The notes: a model not told the origin generated them from the sequence alone. Positions 54,328 to 63,421 are shown, numbered from the stretch's first letter. The stretch: DNA of 64,000 bases from an uncultured Collinsella sp. (GCA_900541745.1 UQLA01000010.1:1-64000), one strand, 5' to 3'. Numbers and translations are program-made.

Positions 54328-57009
54328 ATGGCACAGACCACGACAGATACTTCCGCCAGCACCGTTTCCGGCGCCGGCGCCGCCAGCTCGTTCTCGGGCG
54401 GCACGGGAACCGAAGCCGAATTCGGCTCACTCGGTGCGCTCTCCCCCACCTGGTGGGAGCCCGAGGACGGCAGCGAGCCCGAACCGTGGCTCACGCCCGA
54501 CCAGGCCTTCGAACGCTTCTTTGAATGGACGAGCAATCGCGGTATTGAGCTGTGGGACCACCAGGAAGAGGCCCTCATGGATCTAGCCGCCGGTGACCAT
54601 GTCATTTTGGGAACACCGACCGGATCGGGCAAGTCGCTTGTCGCGCTGGGCATGCTCTTTATGGGCATGGCTCAGGGCAAGCGCTGCTACTACACGGCTC
54701 CCATCAAGGCTCTGGTCAGCGAGAAGTTTTTCGACCTTGTGCAGGTGCTCGGCCGCGATAACGTCGGTATGATCACCGGCGACACGCATATCAACACCAA
54801 GGCGCCCGTCATCTGCTGCACGGCCGAAATCCTTGCCAACGACGCACTGCGCGAGGGCGAAGATGCCGATGTTGGCTGCGTCGCCATGGACGAGTTCCAC
54901 TACTTTGCCGACCCCGACCGCGGCTGGGCTTGGCAGGTGCCGCTGCTTACCCTGCCCCACACGCAATTCATGCTCATGAGCGCCACGCTCGGCGATGTCA
55001 CTGCCATCGCCGCCTCACTCGAGGAACACACCGGTGCTACCTGCGACTTGGTCGTCGATGCCCCGCGCCCCGTGCCGCTGAGCTACGACTACGTGACGAC
55101 CTCACTCGAGGGCACGGTCGAGCTCGCCATGCGCCGTGGAGAGGCCCCGCTCTATATCGTGCACTTTAGCCAGGACGCCGCCCTTGCGACGGCGCAATCC
55201 CTCGCCAACTTTGGCATTGCCAGCAAGGAGCAGCGCGAGGCTATTAAGGAAGCCGCCAAAGGCACGAGCTTCTCCACGGCTTTTGGCAAGATTCTCAAGC
55301 GCCTGCTCGGATGTGGCGTCGGCGTGCACCACGCCGGTATGCTGCCGCGCTATCGCCTCCTGGTCGAACGCCTGGCGCAGCAGGGCCTACTGCCCGTCAT
55401 TTGCGGCACCGACACGCTCGGCGTTGGCATCAACGTGCCCATCCACACCGTGGTCCTCACCGCGCTCACCAAGTTCGACGGCTACAAGATGCGCCGCCTG
55501 CGCGCCCGTGAGTTCCATCAGATCGCTGGTCGTGCCGGTCGCTCGGGCTTTGACACCGAGGGTATGGTCATCGCCGAGGCCCCGGAGCACGAGATCGAGA
55601 ACGCCAAGCTCATGGCCAAGGCGGGCGATGACCCCAAGAAGCTCCGCAAGATTAAAAAGAAAAAGGCCCCCGAGGGCTTTGTCACATGGAACAAGCAGAC
55701 CTTTGAGCGCCTGATCGAGACGCAGCCCGAGACACTCAAGCCACGCCTGCGTATCACGCACACCATGGTGATTAGCGTGGTCGAGCAGGGTGGCGATGCC
55801 CGAGCCCGCGTACACGACCTCATCGAGACGAGCCTGCAGACCCCCGAGGAAAAGGCAAAGCTCGAGGTTCGCGCCGACGAAATCTTCGCCACGCTCATCG
55901 ATTCCGGCGTCGTCGTTCGCACCGAGGTGCCGCCCGCACCTGACGCTCCCGCTGACGCCGCGCCGGACATCGACTACGCGCTGACGGTCGACCTGCCCGA
56001 GGACTTTGCGCTCGATCAGCCGCTCTCGCCGTTTTTGCTTGCCGCGCTGGAGCTGCTCGACCCCGAGAGTGAGACCTATACCATGGATCTGATCTCGATG
56101 GTCGAGGCTACGCTCGAGGACCCCAAGCAGGTATTGCGCGCACAGGAGCGCGCCGCGCGCGACCGCGCGATGGCAGAAATGAAGGCTGACGGCGTCGAAT
56201 ATGAGGAACGCCTGGAGCGCATCCAGGACGTCACCTACGAAAAGCCGCTCGAGGACTTGCTCGATGCCGCCTTCGACAAGTACTGCCAGGAGGTACCCTG
56301 GGCCAACGACTACCAGCTCTCGCCCAAGAGCGTCCTGCGCGACATGCTGGAGAGCGCGAGCGACTTTAAGGGCTATATCCAAAAGCTCGGCATCGCCCGC
56401 TCCGAAGGCATTTTGCTGCGCTACCTGGCAGAGGCCTACCGTTCTCTCGACCGCACCGTGCCCATCGAGAAGCGCGACGAGCACCTGCGCGACATTATCT
56501 CGTGGCTGGGCTTTGTGGTGCGCTCGGTGGACTCGAGCCTGGTGGACGAGTGGGAGAACGCCGGCAACCCCGCTGCACTCGACGCCGCACCGCCGCAGGG
56601 CATCGACGAGGTCGTTGCGGACCGTCGCGGCTGCACGCTGTTGGTGCGCAACGCGCTCTTCCGCCGCGTAACCCTTGCAGCCCGCGGACACGTGCGCGAT
56701 CTGGGCGAGCTCGACGAGGACTGGGGCATGAGCGAGGTCCGCTGGCAAAAAGCGCTCGATGCCTACCATGAGCAGCACGAGGAAATCCTCACCGACGGAG
56801 ACGCCCGCAGCGCCGCGATGTTTTCCATCGATGAATCCGACGAGAAGACCGATCACGTGTGGCACGTGCACCAGATCTTTGCCGACGAAGATGGTGACCA
56901 CGATTTTGGCATCATGGGCGATGTCGATCTGGACGCCACGCAAGACGGCGGCGAGGTCATCTTCAAAAACTACCGCGTCGGCTTTATCGAGGACCTGCTC
57001 GAGAACTAG
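54328..57009 (+). CDS. Ski2-like DEAD/DEAH helicase with DUF3516
   Basis: An 893-residue SF2 helicase. Motif I is GTPTGSGKS at about 95-103, motif II DEFHYF at 188-193, LMSATLG, then QIAGRAGRSGFD at about 398-409. The C-terminal half is the DUF3516 region found in actinobacterial Ski2/Mtr4-like helicases; the role is probably RNA or DNA unwinding. No ribosome binding site stronger than GAGAGAAAG is seen before the ATG at 54328. A CATAAT at 54289-54294 could be its -10. Confidence 0.9.
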   Translation: MAQTTTDTSASTVSGAGAASSFSGGTGTEAEFGSLGALSPTWWEPEDGSEPEPWLTPDQAFERFFEWTSNRGIELWDHQEEALMDLAAGDHVILGTPTGSGKSLVALGMLFMGMAQGKRCYYTAPIKALVSEKFFDLVQVLGRDNVGMITGDTHINTKAPVICCTAEILANDALREGEDADVGCVAMDEFHYFADPDRGWAWQVPLLTLPHTQFMLMSATLGDVTAIAASLEEHTGATCDLVVDAPRPVPLSYDYVTTSLEGTVELAMRRGEAPLYIVHFSQDAALATAQSLANFGIASKEQREAIKEAAKGTSFSTAFGKILKRLLGCGVGVHHAGMLPRYRLLVERLAQQGLLPVICGTDTLGVGINVPIHTVVLTALTKFDGYKMRRLRAREFHQIAGRAGRSGFDTEGMVIAEAPEHEIENAKLMAKAGDDPKKLRKIKKKKAPEGFVTWNKQTFERLIETQPETLKPRLRITHTMVISVVEQGGDARARVHDLIETSLQTPEEKAKLEVRADEIFATLIDSGVVVRTEVPPAPDAPADAAPDIDYALTVDLPEDFALDQPLSPFLLAALELLDPESETYTMDLISMVEATLEDPKQVLRAQERAARDRAMAEMKADGVEYEERLERIQDVTYEKPLEDLLDAAFDKYCQEVPWANDYQLSPKSVLRDMLESASDFKGYIQKLGIARSEGILLRYLAEAYRSLDRTVPIEKRDEHLRDIISWLGFVVRSVDSSLVDEWENAGNPAALDAAPPQGIDEVVADRRGCTLLVRNALFRRVTLAARGHVRDLGELDEDWGMSEVRWQKALDAYHEQHEEILTDGDARSAAMFSIDESDEKTDHVWHVHQIFADEDGDHDFGIMGDVDLDATQDGGEVIFKNYRVGFIEDLLEN

Positions 57010-57030
57010 CCGACCATACTGGAACGAAAC

Positions 57031-57066
57031 GGGGCCGCTGGCAACATCGCCAGCGGCCCCACTTTT
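57031..57066. terminator. intrinsic terminator between convergent genes
   Basis: GGGGCCGCTGGC pairs with GCCAGCGGCCCC (12 bp, 6-nt loop), then ACTTTTGC. It separates the DUF3516 helicase from DUF2130. Confidence 0.85.
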
Positions 57067-57083
57067 GCACTATCCGCTATGCC

Positions 57084-58841
57084 CTACTCGGCATCCTCGA
57101 CCTCATATGAATCCGCCTCGGCGGGCTCATCGTTTGTCTCTGTCGCAGCCCCGCGCGCCTCGTCAAACGCCGCCTTCATGGTCTTGTTACCCCAGGTGAG
57201 CTTACGAATGGTAAGATCGTCGGCCTTCTTGTTGGCCAGGCGCAGATTGTTCTCGGAGGACAGCAACGCCTCCTTGGTTTTCTGCAGATGGCTAATCGTC
57301 TTGTCGATCTCATCGATCGCCGTTTGGAACTTGCGGCTCGCGATCTCGTAGTTGCGGCCGAAGTCGTTCTTGAACTTTTCCATCTTGGCTTCGAAGTTCG
57401 TGACGTCGATATTCTGCTGTTTGTACTCCGCCAGCTCCTGCTTATAACGCAGCGAACCCATGGCGGCGTTGCGCAGCAGCGTGATCATGGGAATAAAGAA
57501 CTGCGGACGGATCACGTACATCTTCTCGTAGCGATAGCTCACGTCCACGATGCCGGCATTGTAAAGCTCGCTCTCGGGCTCGAGCAGCGTGCAGAGCACT
57601 GCATACTCACAGCCCTTCTGGCGACGATCGTGGTCGAGCTTCTTAAAGAAGTCCTCGTTCTTGTGCTTGGTCGCAGTCTCGTCGTTCTCGTTTTTCATCT
57701 CGAACATAATCGAAATGACCTCGTTGCCGCTCGCGTCGCACTCGCGGAAGATAAAGTCCCCCTTGGTGCCCTCGGACGCATCGTTATCTTTCTCAAAGTA
57801 CGCGTTAGGAAACGCCATCATGCGCAGGCGGTTAAACTCGGTCTCGCAGTGCTGCTCGAGCGACTCGCCCACCATCTTGGTGGACAGGCGGATCTTCATT
57901 TCCTTAAGGCGCTCAATCTCTTCGTCCTTGTAGCGGATCAACTCGTCGCTCACGCGCTTGGCCTGCGCGAGCTCAAGCTCGTGGGCTGCCTTGGCCTGTT
58001 CCTCACGCGAATCGCGCACCGCCAGCTCACTCGTCAGCTTGGCACGCGCCTCATCACGCTCACGCTCCGCCGCGGCGACCGCCTCCGATAGGTTCATTTT
58101 GGCCGTCAGCTCCTGTTCGCGCAGCTGCGCGCGCAGGCCCTCGGCCTCCTGCTCAGACTGAGCCCTTGCGGCGGAAAACTTCTCTTGTACCTTCGCGCGA
58201 TAGTCAGCAAGCGCGCGCTCGGCCTCGCTGCGAGCGGCATCGAGCTCACGCTGCGACTCTGCCGCGGCAGCGGCAAGCGCCATCTCCTGGGCCTTGTCCG
58301 CAGCGGAGAGCTTTGCCTGTAGCTCAGCAATCTGAGCGTCGCGGGCGGACAGATCGTTTTGAGCAGCATTGCGCGCCGCCGCCTCGGCAAGTTTGGCTTC
58401 GTCATCCTTGCGTCCCAGCTGCGCGCGCAGGTTGTCGATCTCGCGCTGCAGCTCGGCATTCTCCTTTTGAGCATCGGCGCGGGCCTCAACCGCCGCACGC
58501 TGGCTTGCACTCTCGCGCTCTGTGGCAGCGCCCTCGAGCTTGGCGCGCAGCTCGGCAAGTTCGGCATCGCGCTTGGCGACCTCTTGTGCCAGCTCCTGAG
58601 CTGCGGCGTTCTTCTGCTCGACAAGCTGAGCGTTGCGCTGAGACTCTGCCTTTTGTAAGGCAGCCGTCGAACGCGAGCGCTCAAGCTCCAGCGCCTGCTC
58701 GCCCTCGCGCTGGACTGCCCTCACACGCTCATCCAGATCGCGCGAAAACTCGGCATCGCGTACTTGCTTGACGATATCCGCATAGCCAGACGCATCAACC
58801 TTAAACACTTCGCCGCAATGCGGGCACTTGATCTCGTTCAT
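57084..58841 (-). CDS. DUF2130 protein, nuclease-like with long coiled coil
   Basis: A 585-residue protein. It starts with a short CPHCG zinc-ribbon half (6-10), then a long Ala/Glu/Arg coiled coil (about 25-330), and the DUF2130 domain (about 335-500), where GDFIFRE and IMFEMKNEND give a D...ExK pattern of PD-(D/E)xK nucleases. Catalysis is not proven. The tail is acidic. ATG at 58841 has GGAG 5 nt upstream. The gene is not obviously linked to the convergent helicase. Confidence 0.86.
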   Translation of the reverse strand: MNEIKCPHCGEVFKVDASGYADIVKQVRDAEFSRDLDERVRAVQREGEQALELERSRSTAALQKAESQRNAQLVEQKNAAAQELAQEVAKRDAELAELRAKLEGAATERESASQRAAVEARADAQKENAELQREIDNLRAQLGRKDDEAKLAEAAARNAAQNDLSARDAQIAELQAKLSAADKAQEMALAAAAAESQRELDAARSEAERALADYRAKVQEKFSAARAQSEQEAEGLRAQLREQELTAKMNLSEAVAAAERERDEARAKLTSELAVRDSREEQAKAAHELELAQAKRVSDELIRYKDEEIERLKEMKIRLSTKMVGESLEQHCETEFNRLRMMAFPNAYFEKDNDASEGTKGDFIFRECDASGNEVISIMFEMKNENDETATKHKNEDFFKKLDHDRRQKGCEYAVLCTLLEPESELYNAGIVDVSYRYEKMYVIRPQFFIPMITLLRNAAMGSLRYKQELAEYKQQNIDVTNFEAKMEKFKNDFGRNYEIASRKFQTAIDEIDKTISHLQKTKEALLSSENNLRLANKKADDLTIRKLTWGNKTMKAAFDEARGAATETNDEPAEADSYEVEDAE

Positions 58842-58899
58842 AGCAGCTCCTCGATGGACGCAAATTTCAACCGCCTACACTCTACCGCGCCGCACGGAC

Positions 58900-58934
58900 A
58901 AAAAAGGCGCCGCCGCCATAATGGCAACGGCGCC
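58900..58934 (-). terminator. intrinsic terminator of the phosphoesterase gene
   Basis: On the minus strand GGCGCCG...CGGCGCC with inner TTGCC/GGCGG pairing is followed by TTTTTTG. Confidence 0.82.
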
Positions 58935-58936
58935 AG

Positions 58937-58973
58937 AACCACCACAAAGGGGACAGGCACCTTTGTGGTGGTT
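58937..58973. repeat. 14-bp hairpin with GGGACAGG core
   Basis: AACCACCACAAAGG and CCTTTGTGGTGGTT form a perfect 14-bp stem around a 9-nt loop starting GGACAGG. Its layout (arm, GGGACAGG, arm) is the same as that of the hairpin at 44837-44873, although the arms differ. Confidence 0.8.
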
Positions 58974-58991
58974 TGTGTGGTGGTTCGAGCA

Positions 58992-59537
58992 TTACAGTCC
59001 AAAGAAGCCCAGGATTTGATCCCGGCTTACGGGCTTGTACTCGTTGGCATCGAGACCGACATCGTAGCGAAAGATAGGGCGCTCGCGATCGCGGTTGCGC
59101 GCGTTGGTGCGGTCTCCCCTGCTGTGGATATGCCCGTGCAGCATGATGGCGCCACGCGCCTTGCCGTTCCAGCTGAGCATGGGGTAGTGGCTCATAACCA
59201 GACGATGGCCCTTGGCATAGCCAGGGGCAATCTCCAGGTAATCGCGCACGTCTTCCCAAATCTGCGGCGCGTCCGGATCTTCCCAGTCGCCGTCATGGTT
59301 ACCGCGGATGAGCGTCACATTCTTGCATTCGATACGCTCGCGCAGGTGCACGGCATCCGCTAGGGGCAAACGATAGGTAAAGTCTCCCAGGATGTAGAGA
59401 CGGTCATCCGCAGTCACGCACTCATTGATGACATCGATGACCTTGCGGTTCATCTCCTCGACCGAGCCAAACGGCCGGTCCATGTCGTGCAAGATATTCG
59501 TATCGCCCAGGTGCAGGTCGGCGGTAAACCACATCAT
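58992..59537 (-). CDS. metallophosphoesterase
   Basis: A 181-residue calcineurin-like phosphoesterase. Metal ligands are Asp7 and His9 (ADLHLGD), Asp52 (LGDF), Asn80/His81 (RGNHDGD), His117 (MSHYPM) and His134/His136 (LHGHIH). Small YfcE-like enzymes of this type hydrolyse phosphodiesters or nucleotides; the substrate is unknown. ATG at 59537 (second ATG next to it) has GAGGG upstream. Its terminator follows at 58900-58934. Confidence 0.9.
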   Translation of the reverse strand: MMWFTADLHLGDTNILHDMDRPFGSVEEMNRKVIDVINECVTADDRLYILGDFTYRLPLADAVHLRERIECKNVTLIRGNHDGDWEDPDAPQIWEDVRDYLEIAPGYAKGHRLVMSHYPMLSWNGKARGAIMLHGHIHSRGDRTNARNRDRERPIFRYDVGLDANEYKPVSRDQILGFFGL

Positions 59538-59603
59538 CGTCTATGCCCTCATTTCGCAACGCGTTCAACTCGTGCTAAGTATACAGACGCAGCGATGCGG
59601 CGG

Positions 59604-59783
59604 TCATCCAAAGAGCCCACCGAACAGACCTCGGCGGCGCTTGTCTTTCTTTTTCGAAGCGTCACTCTGAGCTTTCTTGTCCTGCCGTTTCTTACGATCC
59701 TGCTCCAACTCATCGTCGTCGAGTAGCAGATCCCACTCAAACGGATCGTCTGTCAGATCGAACTGGTCGTCGTCATCAAACAT
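59604..59783 (-). CDS. small bipolar-charge hypothetical protein
   Basis: A 59-residue protein with an Asp-rich N-terminal half (MFDDDDQFDLTDDPFEWD) and a Lys/Arg-rich C-terminal half ending GLFGGLFG. ATG at 59783 has GGAGG 6 nt upstream, which supports translation. No family is recognised. It lies 18 bp after the HIRAN gene in the same direction, so they may be cotranscribed. Confidence 0.55.
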   Translation of the reverse strand: MFDDDDQFDLTDDPFEWDLLLDDDELEQDRKKRQDKKAQSDASKKKDKRRRGLFGGLFG

Positions 59784-59801
59784 GGCCGCCTCCATTGCCG
59801 A

Positions 59802-60128
59802 CTAGCGGGCATCCACCACGTAGAGGCCAACGCGCACCTGATGCCACGGGCTGCGCTCGGGAGCGACCTGCTGCACGCGGGCCTCAAATACGTCCTCGTG
59901 GCCGTAATACATCATCAAGGACAGCGGGCCGACCTCGTTTCCCGGGACATAGCCAAGCTTGGTGTTGCCGTAGTAGATCGCAACCGCCTCAGGGTCATGG
60001 GGATTATCGCGCTCGGCACACAGCGTCAGCTTATCGCCCGCTTTAAGATCGCCCAGGACCAAGGCGCCATCGGCATACTGAAATCCTGCAATGTGAAATG
60101 ACAGAAGAACACGTGAAGGCTCGTACAT
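59802..60128 (-). CDS. HIRAN-domain protein
   Basis: A 108-residue protein made almost entirely of a HIRAN domain (FHIAGFQYADGA, NPHDPEAVAIYYGNTKLGYVPGNEV). HIRAN domains bind DNA 3' ends and occur in repair helicases; stand-alone forms are common in anaerobes with unknown function. ATG at 60128 has GAGGAG 6 nt upstream. Confidence 0.86.
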   Translation of the reverse strand: MYEPSRVLLSFHIAGFQYADGALVLGDLKAGDKLTLCAERDNPHDPEAVAIYYGNTKLGYVPGNEVGPLSLMMYYGHEDVFEARVQQVAPERSPWHQVRVGLYVVDAR

Positions 60129-60222
60129 GGCAACTCCTCTAACAGCCGGAATACCCGGCGTTTAACCTTACAGAGAAGTCTACGAACTCGCGCGGACACA
60201 AATTCATCCTGCCTGCGTCTTT

Positions 60223-60263
60223 CAAGCGCTCTGTCTCGCAACGCTTGCGAGACAGAGCGCTTG
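60223..60263. repeat. 19-bp perfect palindrome
   Basis: Arms 60223-60241 (CAAGCGCTCTGTCTCGCAA) and 60245-60263 are exact reverse complements with a 3-nt loop. No T tract follows on either strand. It lies between the HIRAN gene and the small hydrophobic peptide gene. The 427-bp gap from 60129 to 60555 otherwise holds the peptide gene and its control structures. Confidence 0.8.
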
Positions 60264-60368
60264 CAGATAAGATAGGAGTACGGATGGCACCCGTTGCAGC
60301 GGGTCTTGCCAACTCCGATACACGTTTTCATCGTGAGAAGTAGCCGTCTTCGCTTACGCGGGGGGCGG

Positions 60369-60452
60369 CTATTTCATTCGGCCGATAAACAGGCCGAGTT
60401 CGATAGCCGCGATTAACAACGCCAGTAACGAAATAACATCGCTTACGTTCAT
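60369..60452 (-). CDS. 27-residue hydrophobic peptide, possible type I toxin (holin-like)
   Basis: A short gene on the minus strand, ATG at 60452 to TAG at 60369. The peptide begins MNVSD, has a single hydrophobic helix (VISLLALLIAAIELGLFIG, residues 6-24) and ends RMK. This layout is that of the putative holin-like/Fst-type type I toxins. The ribosome binding site AAGGGA lies 6 nt upstream within an 11-bp hairpin, as expected when translation is controlled. The evidence is pattern only; a nonfunctional or short regulatory peptide cannot be excluded. Confidence 0.55.
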   Translation of the reverse strand: MNVSDVISLLALLIAAIELGLFIGRMK

Positions 60453-60453
60453 A

Positions 60454-60478
60454 CCAATTCCCTTCTAAAGGGAGTTGG
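60454..60478 (-). promoter_or_regulatory. hairpin sequestering the peptide ribosome binding site
   Basis: CCAACTCCCTT and AAGGGAATTGG (minus strand) form an 11-bp stem with one mismatch and a 3-nt loop; AAGGGA in the 3' arm is the ribosome binding site. It would keep translation low unless opened by an antisense RNA or ribosome change. Confidence 0.6.
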
Positions 60479-60510
60479 CCCATCCGCACCCCATAGCAGT
60501 AGTCTAACGT

Positions 60511-60554
60511 AAATGACAGGTAATAGGAACACTTGTTCGTATTACCTGTCATTT
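60511..60554 (-). terminator. 15-bp perfect palindrome after the aldehyde dehydrogenase gene
   Basis: AAATGACAGGTAATA and TATTACCTGTCATTT are perfect reverse complements; the 14-nt interior also contains GAACA/TGTTC. It starts 1 bp after the dehydrogenase stop and ends in TTT on the minus strand, so it probably terminates that operon; its symmetry would also allow bidirectional use. Confidence 0.65.
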
Positions 60555-60555
60555 C

Positions 60556-61935
60556 CTAATGCACAAACATGCGCACGAATTTGTGCTTCCAGCTTGCGTA
60601 GGGCGCATACCGAAACGGCACGTCCAGCCACGTTGCCTTGTTCACGATGCTCTTCTTGTGGCTAAACGTATCGAAGCTCTCGCGGCCATGGTACTGTCCC
60701 ATGCCGCTCGCGCCCATGCCGCCAAAGCCCATATGGCTCGTAGCCAAGTGCATGATGGTGTCGTTAACGCAGCCGCCGCCAAAAGGCACGTAGCGCACAA
60801 AGCGCTGCTGAACCTCGCGATCCTGACTAAAGATATACAGGGCCAGCGGCGTCGGACGATCCGTAATAAACGTCTCGGCCTCGTCTAGGCTCTCAAACGT
60901 CAGTACCGGCAAGATAGGGCCGAAAATCTCCTCCTGCATCACGGCGTCATCGGGGGTCACGCCGTCTAGGATCGTCGGCTCAATCTTGAGCGACGACTCG
61001 CGCGCCATGCCTCCCAGCACAACCTTATCGGGATCGATCAGCCCGCGTACGCGCGCAAAATGCTTGGCATTGACAATATGACCGTAGTCCTCGTTGTCGA
61101 GCGGATGCTCGCCAAACATGCGGCGGACCTCCTCCTTGATGAGGCCCAACAGCTCATCGTGCACGCGCGTATCGACCAGCAGATAGTCGGGCGCTACACA
61201 GGTCTGGCCCACGTTGAGCCATTTACCAAAGGCGATACGCCGTGCCGCGACCTTCAAGTTTGCCGTCGCATCCACGATGCAGGGACTCTTTCCGCCCAGC
61301 TCAAGCGTCACGGGCGTAAGGTTTTTACTTGCGCGCTCCATGACGAGCTTGCCGACCGGAACGCTTCCGGTAAAGAAGATTTTGTCCCAGCATTCATCGA
61401 GCAGCGCCTCGTTCTCGGCACGCCCGCCTTCGACGACCGTTACCAGGCGCGGATCAAATGCTTCCTCGCAAATCTGCCTGAGCACCGCGCTCGAAGCCGG
61501 CGCATAGGCACTCGGCTTGATGACCACGGTGTTACCCGCGGCAAGGGCGCCGGCGAGCGGCTCGAGTGTTAGCAAAAACGGGTAGTTCCACGGAGCCATA
61601 ATGAGCGTGACGCCATAGGGCACGGCTTGCGTTTTGCACACGCTCACAGCGTTAGCGAGGTCACACGGACGCTGGCGCGGACGACTCCATCGAGCCACAT
61701 GAGCGATCTGATGACGAATCTCGGAAAGCGACGTGCCGATCTCGCACATATAGGCCTCGTCATGCGACTTTCCCAAATCGGTCTTGAGCGCATGGGCAAT
61801 ATCGGCCTCGTGCGCACGAACCGCATCACGCAGACGCACCAGTGCGCGACGTCGAGCATCGACATCAAACGTAGCGTGCGTCTTAAAGTAGGTGCGCTGA
61901 TCGCCGACGATGCGCGCAATTTCCTCGGTGTTCAT
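60556..61935 (-). CDS. aldehyde dehydrogenase (class 3-like)
   Basis: A 459-residue NAD(P)-dependent aldehyde dehydrogenase. Catalytic Cys246 is in GQTCVAPDY, and Glu212 in LELGGKSP; PWNYPF and the late GFGGMGASGMGQYHG segment match the short class 3 family. It oxidises aldehydes to acids and the substrate is not known. It follows the alcohol dehydrogenase gene after 9 bp, suggesting a two-step conversion of alcohol to acid or the reverse. Confidence 0.93.
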   Translation of the reverse strand: MNTEEIARIVGDQRTYFKTHATFDVDARRRALVRLRDAVRAHEADIAHALKTDLGKSHDEAYMCEIGTSLSEIRHQIAHVARWSRPRQRPCDLANAVSVCKTQAVPYGVTLIMAPWNYPFLLTLEPLAGALAAGNTVVIKPSAYAPASSAVLRQICEEAFDPRLVTVVEGGRAENEALLDECWDKIFFTGSVPVGKLVMERASKNLTPVTLELGGKSPCIVDATANLKVAARRIAFGKWLNVGQTCVAPDYLLVDTRVHDELLGLIKEEVRRMFGEHPLDNEDYGHIVNAKHFARVRGLIDPDKVVLGGMARESSLKIEPTILDGVTPDDAVMQEEIFGPILPVLTFESLDEAETFITDRPTPLALYIFSQDREVQQRFVRYVPFGGGCVNDTIMHLATSHMGFGGMGASGMGQYHGRESFDTFSHKKSIVNKATWLDVPFRYAPYASWKHKFVRMFVH

Positions 61936-61944
61936 GGCAACCTC

Positions 61945-63165
61945 CTAGTTCTCGTCTTCAAACATACCACCCGCAACAACTTCGTACATATGCTCGAGCT
62001 CCAGGCGGTCCATTAAAAGAGGAACGGGGTACAGGGGATTAGCCTCGGCATCGGCATGCGCCGCCATTTCGGGAATGTCGGAGCGGCGAATACCCGCTAC
62101 ATATTTGGGGATTCCCAGGGCGGCGTTCATGCGGTCGACCCAATCGATAAAGGCCTCGGCCGCAAGACTGTCCCGCGCGGTAGCCGGCGCAATGCCCGCC
62201 ATGCGAGCAAGATCGGCAAGCTTGGGGGCGGCGGCGTCACCATAAGCGCGAAGCATGTGCGGCAGGATGATCGCGTTGGTCAAACCGTGCGGAATTCCGT
62301 ATCGGCCGCCCAGACTGTGCGCGATGGCATGCACATATCCGACATAGGAGCGGGTAAACGCAACGCCCGCCTTATACGCCGCCGAAAGCATATTGCGGCG
62401 TGCACGCATGTCGTCGCCATGCTCATAGGCCTCTAGCAAATTGTCGCGGATGAGCTGGACCGCCTGACGCGCCATCTTGCGCGTGTAGGGCGTGGTGCTA
62501 CGGCCGATAAAGGCCTCGACAGCATGCGTCAGGGCATCCATGCCCGTCTGCCCCGTAATGGAGGCGGGCAGGCCGCGCGTAAATTCAGGGTCGTGCACCG
62601 CAAAGCGCGGGATAAGCACAAAGTCGTTAATGGGGTACTTGTAGTGCGTCTCGTCATCGGTAATTACCGCCGCAAGCGTGACCTCGCTTCCCGTGCCTGC
62701 CGTGGTGGGAACGGCGATGAGCAGCGGCAAGAGACGATGAACGCGCAACAGGCCGCGCATCTTGTTGATGGGCTTGTTTGGCCGCGCGATGCGTGCGCCC
62801 ACGCCCTTGGCGCAGTCCATGGCCGAACCGCCACCAAAGCCGATAATGGCCCGGCAGTCGTTCTCGCGATACAGCGCCGCCGCCTCCTCCACATTCGAGA
62901 CCGTGGGGTTCGCACGCGTTTCGGCATAGACCGTAACGGCAATCCCCTGAGCCGTAAGCGCGCGCTCGAGTGATGCCGTGAGCCCCAAACGTGCAATACC
63001 AGGGTCTGTCACGATAAGGACCTTCTGAATCGAGCGCTTTTGAAGCACCGCGGGCACATCCTCGGTATGCTCCAAAATGCGCGGCTCGGTATAGGGCAGG
63101 ATCAGCAATGCAATGCGAAAAACCGTCTGATATGTTCGGCACCAGGCACGACGGGCTAGATGCAT
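61945..63165 (-). CDS. iron-containing alcohol dehydrogenase
   Basis: A 406-residue group III Fe-ADH. NAD-binding IIGFGGGSAMDCAKG and TTAGTGSEVT, and metal ligands in HAIAHSLGGRYGIPHG, match the family. It interconverts alcohols and aldehydes, with unknown preference. The N-terminal 30 residues include a hydrophobic stretch (FRIALLILPY) that is unusual. ATG at 63165 has AGGAG 8 nt upstream. It heads a two-gene operon with the aldehyde dehydrogenase. Confidence 0.93.
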   Translation of the reverse strand: MHLARRAWCRTYQTVFRIALLILPYTEPRILEHTEDVPAVLQKRSIQKVLIVTDPGIARLGLTASLERALTAQGIAVTVYAETRANPTVSNVEEAAALYRENDCRAIIGFGGGSAMDCAKGVGARIARPNKPINKMRGLLRVHRLLPLLIAVPTTAGTGSEVTLAAVITDDETHYKYPINDFVLIPRFAVHDPEFTRGLPASITGQTGMDALTHAVEAFIGRSTTPYTRKMARQAVQLIRDNLLEAYEHGDDMRARRNMLSAAYKAGVAFTRSYVGYVHAIAHSLGGRYGIPHGLTNAIILPHMLRAYGDAAAPKLADLARMAGIAPATARDSLAAEAFIDWVDRMNAALGIPKYVAGIRRSDIPEMAAHADAEANPLYPVPLLMDRLELEHMYEVVAGGMFEDEN

Positions 63166-63421
63166 AAAGGAAACTCCTATATTTGTTGATAGGTCAACAT
63201 TTGCTCGACCGATTGTACTCAGCGGCGGTCAAAGACGGCTTGCCAATCGTTAATCAATCAACATCTTCATATCTCAAAATTGTTTTATTGAAAATCATTC
63301 CTAATAGGCTTCACATTTGGTTGCATTTATGGATAATAGAACTCGTCAAGACGCACGTCCGGAGAGGGCCCTTACGGGACCGGACGAGCGCGCAATCGCC
63401 ATCGATCGAAAGGATCGAATC

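Noticed and set aside
60026..60331. 101-codon frame upstream of and overlapping the HIRAN gene
   Set aside because: It overlaps HIRAN coding sequence in another frame and has no good ribosome binding site or domain.
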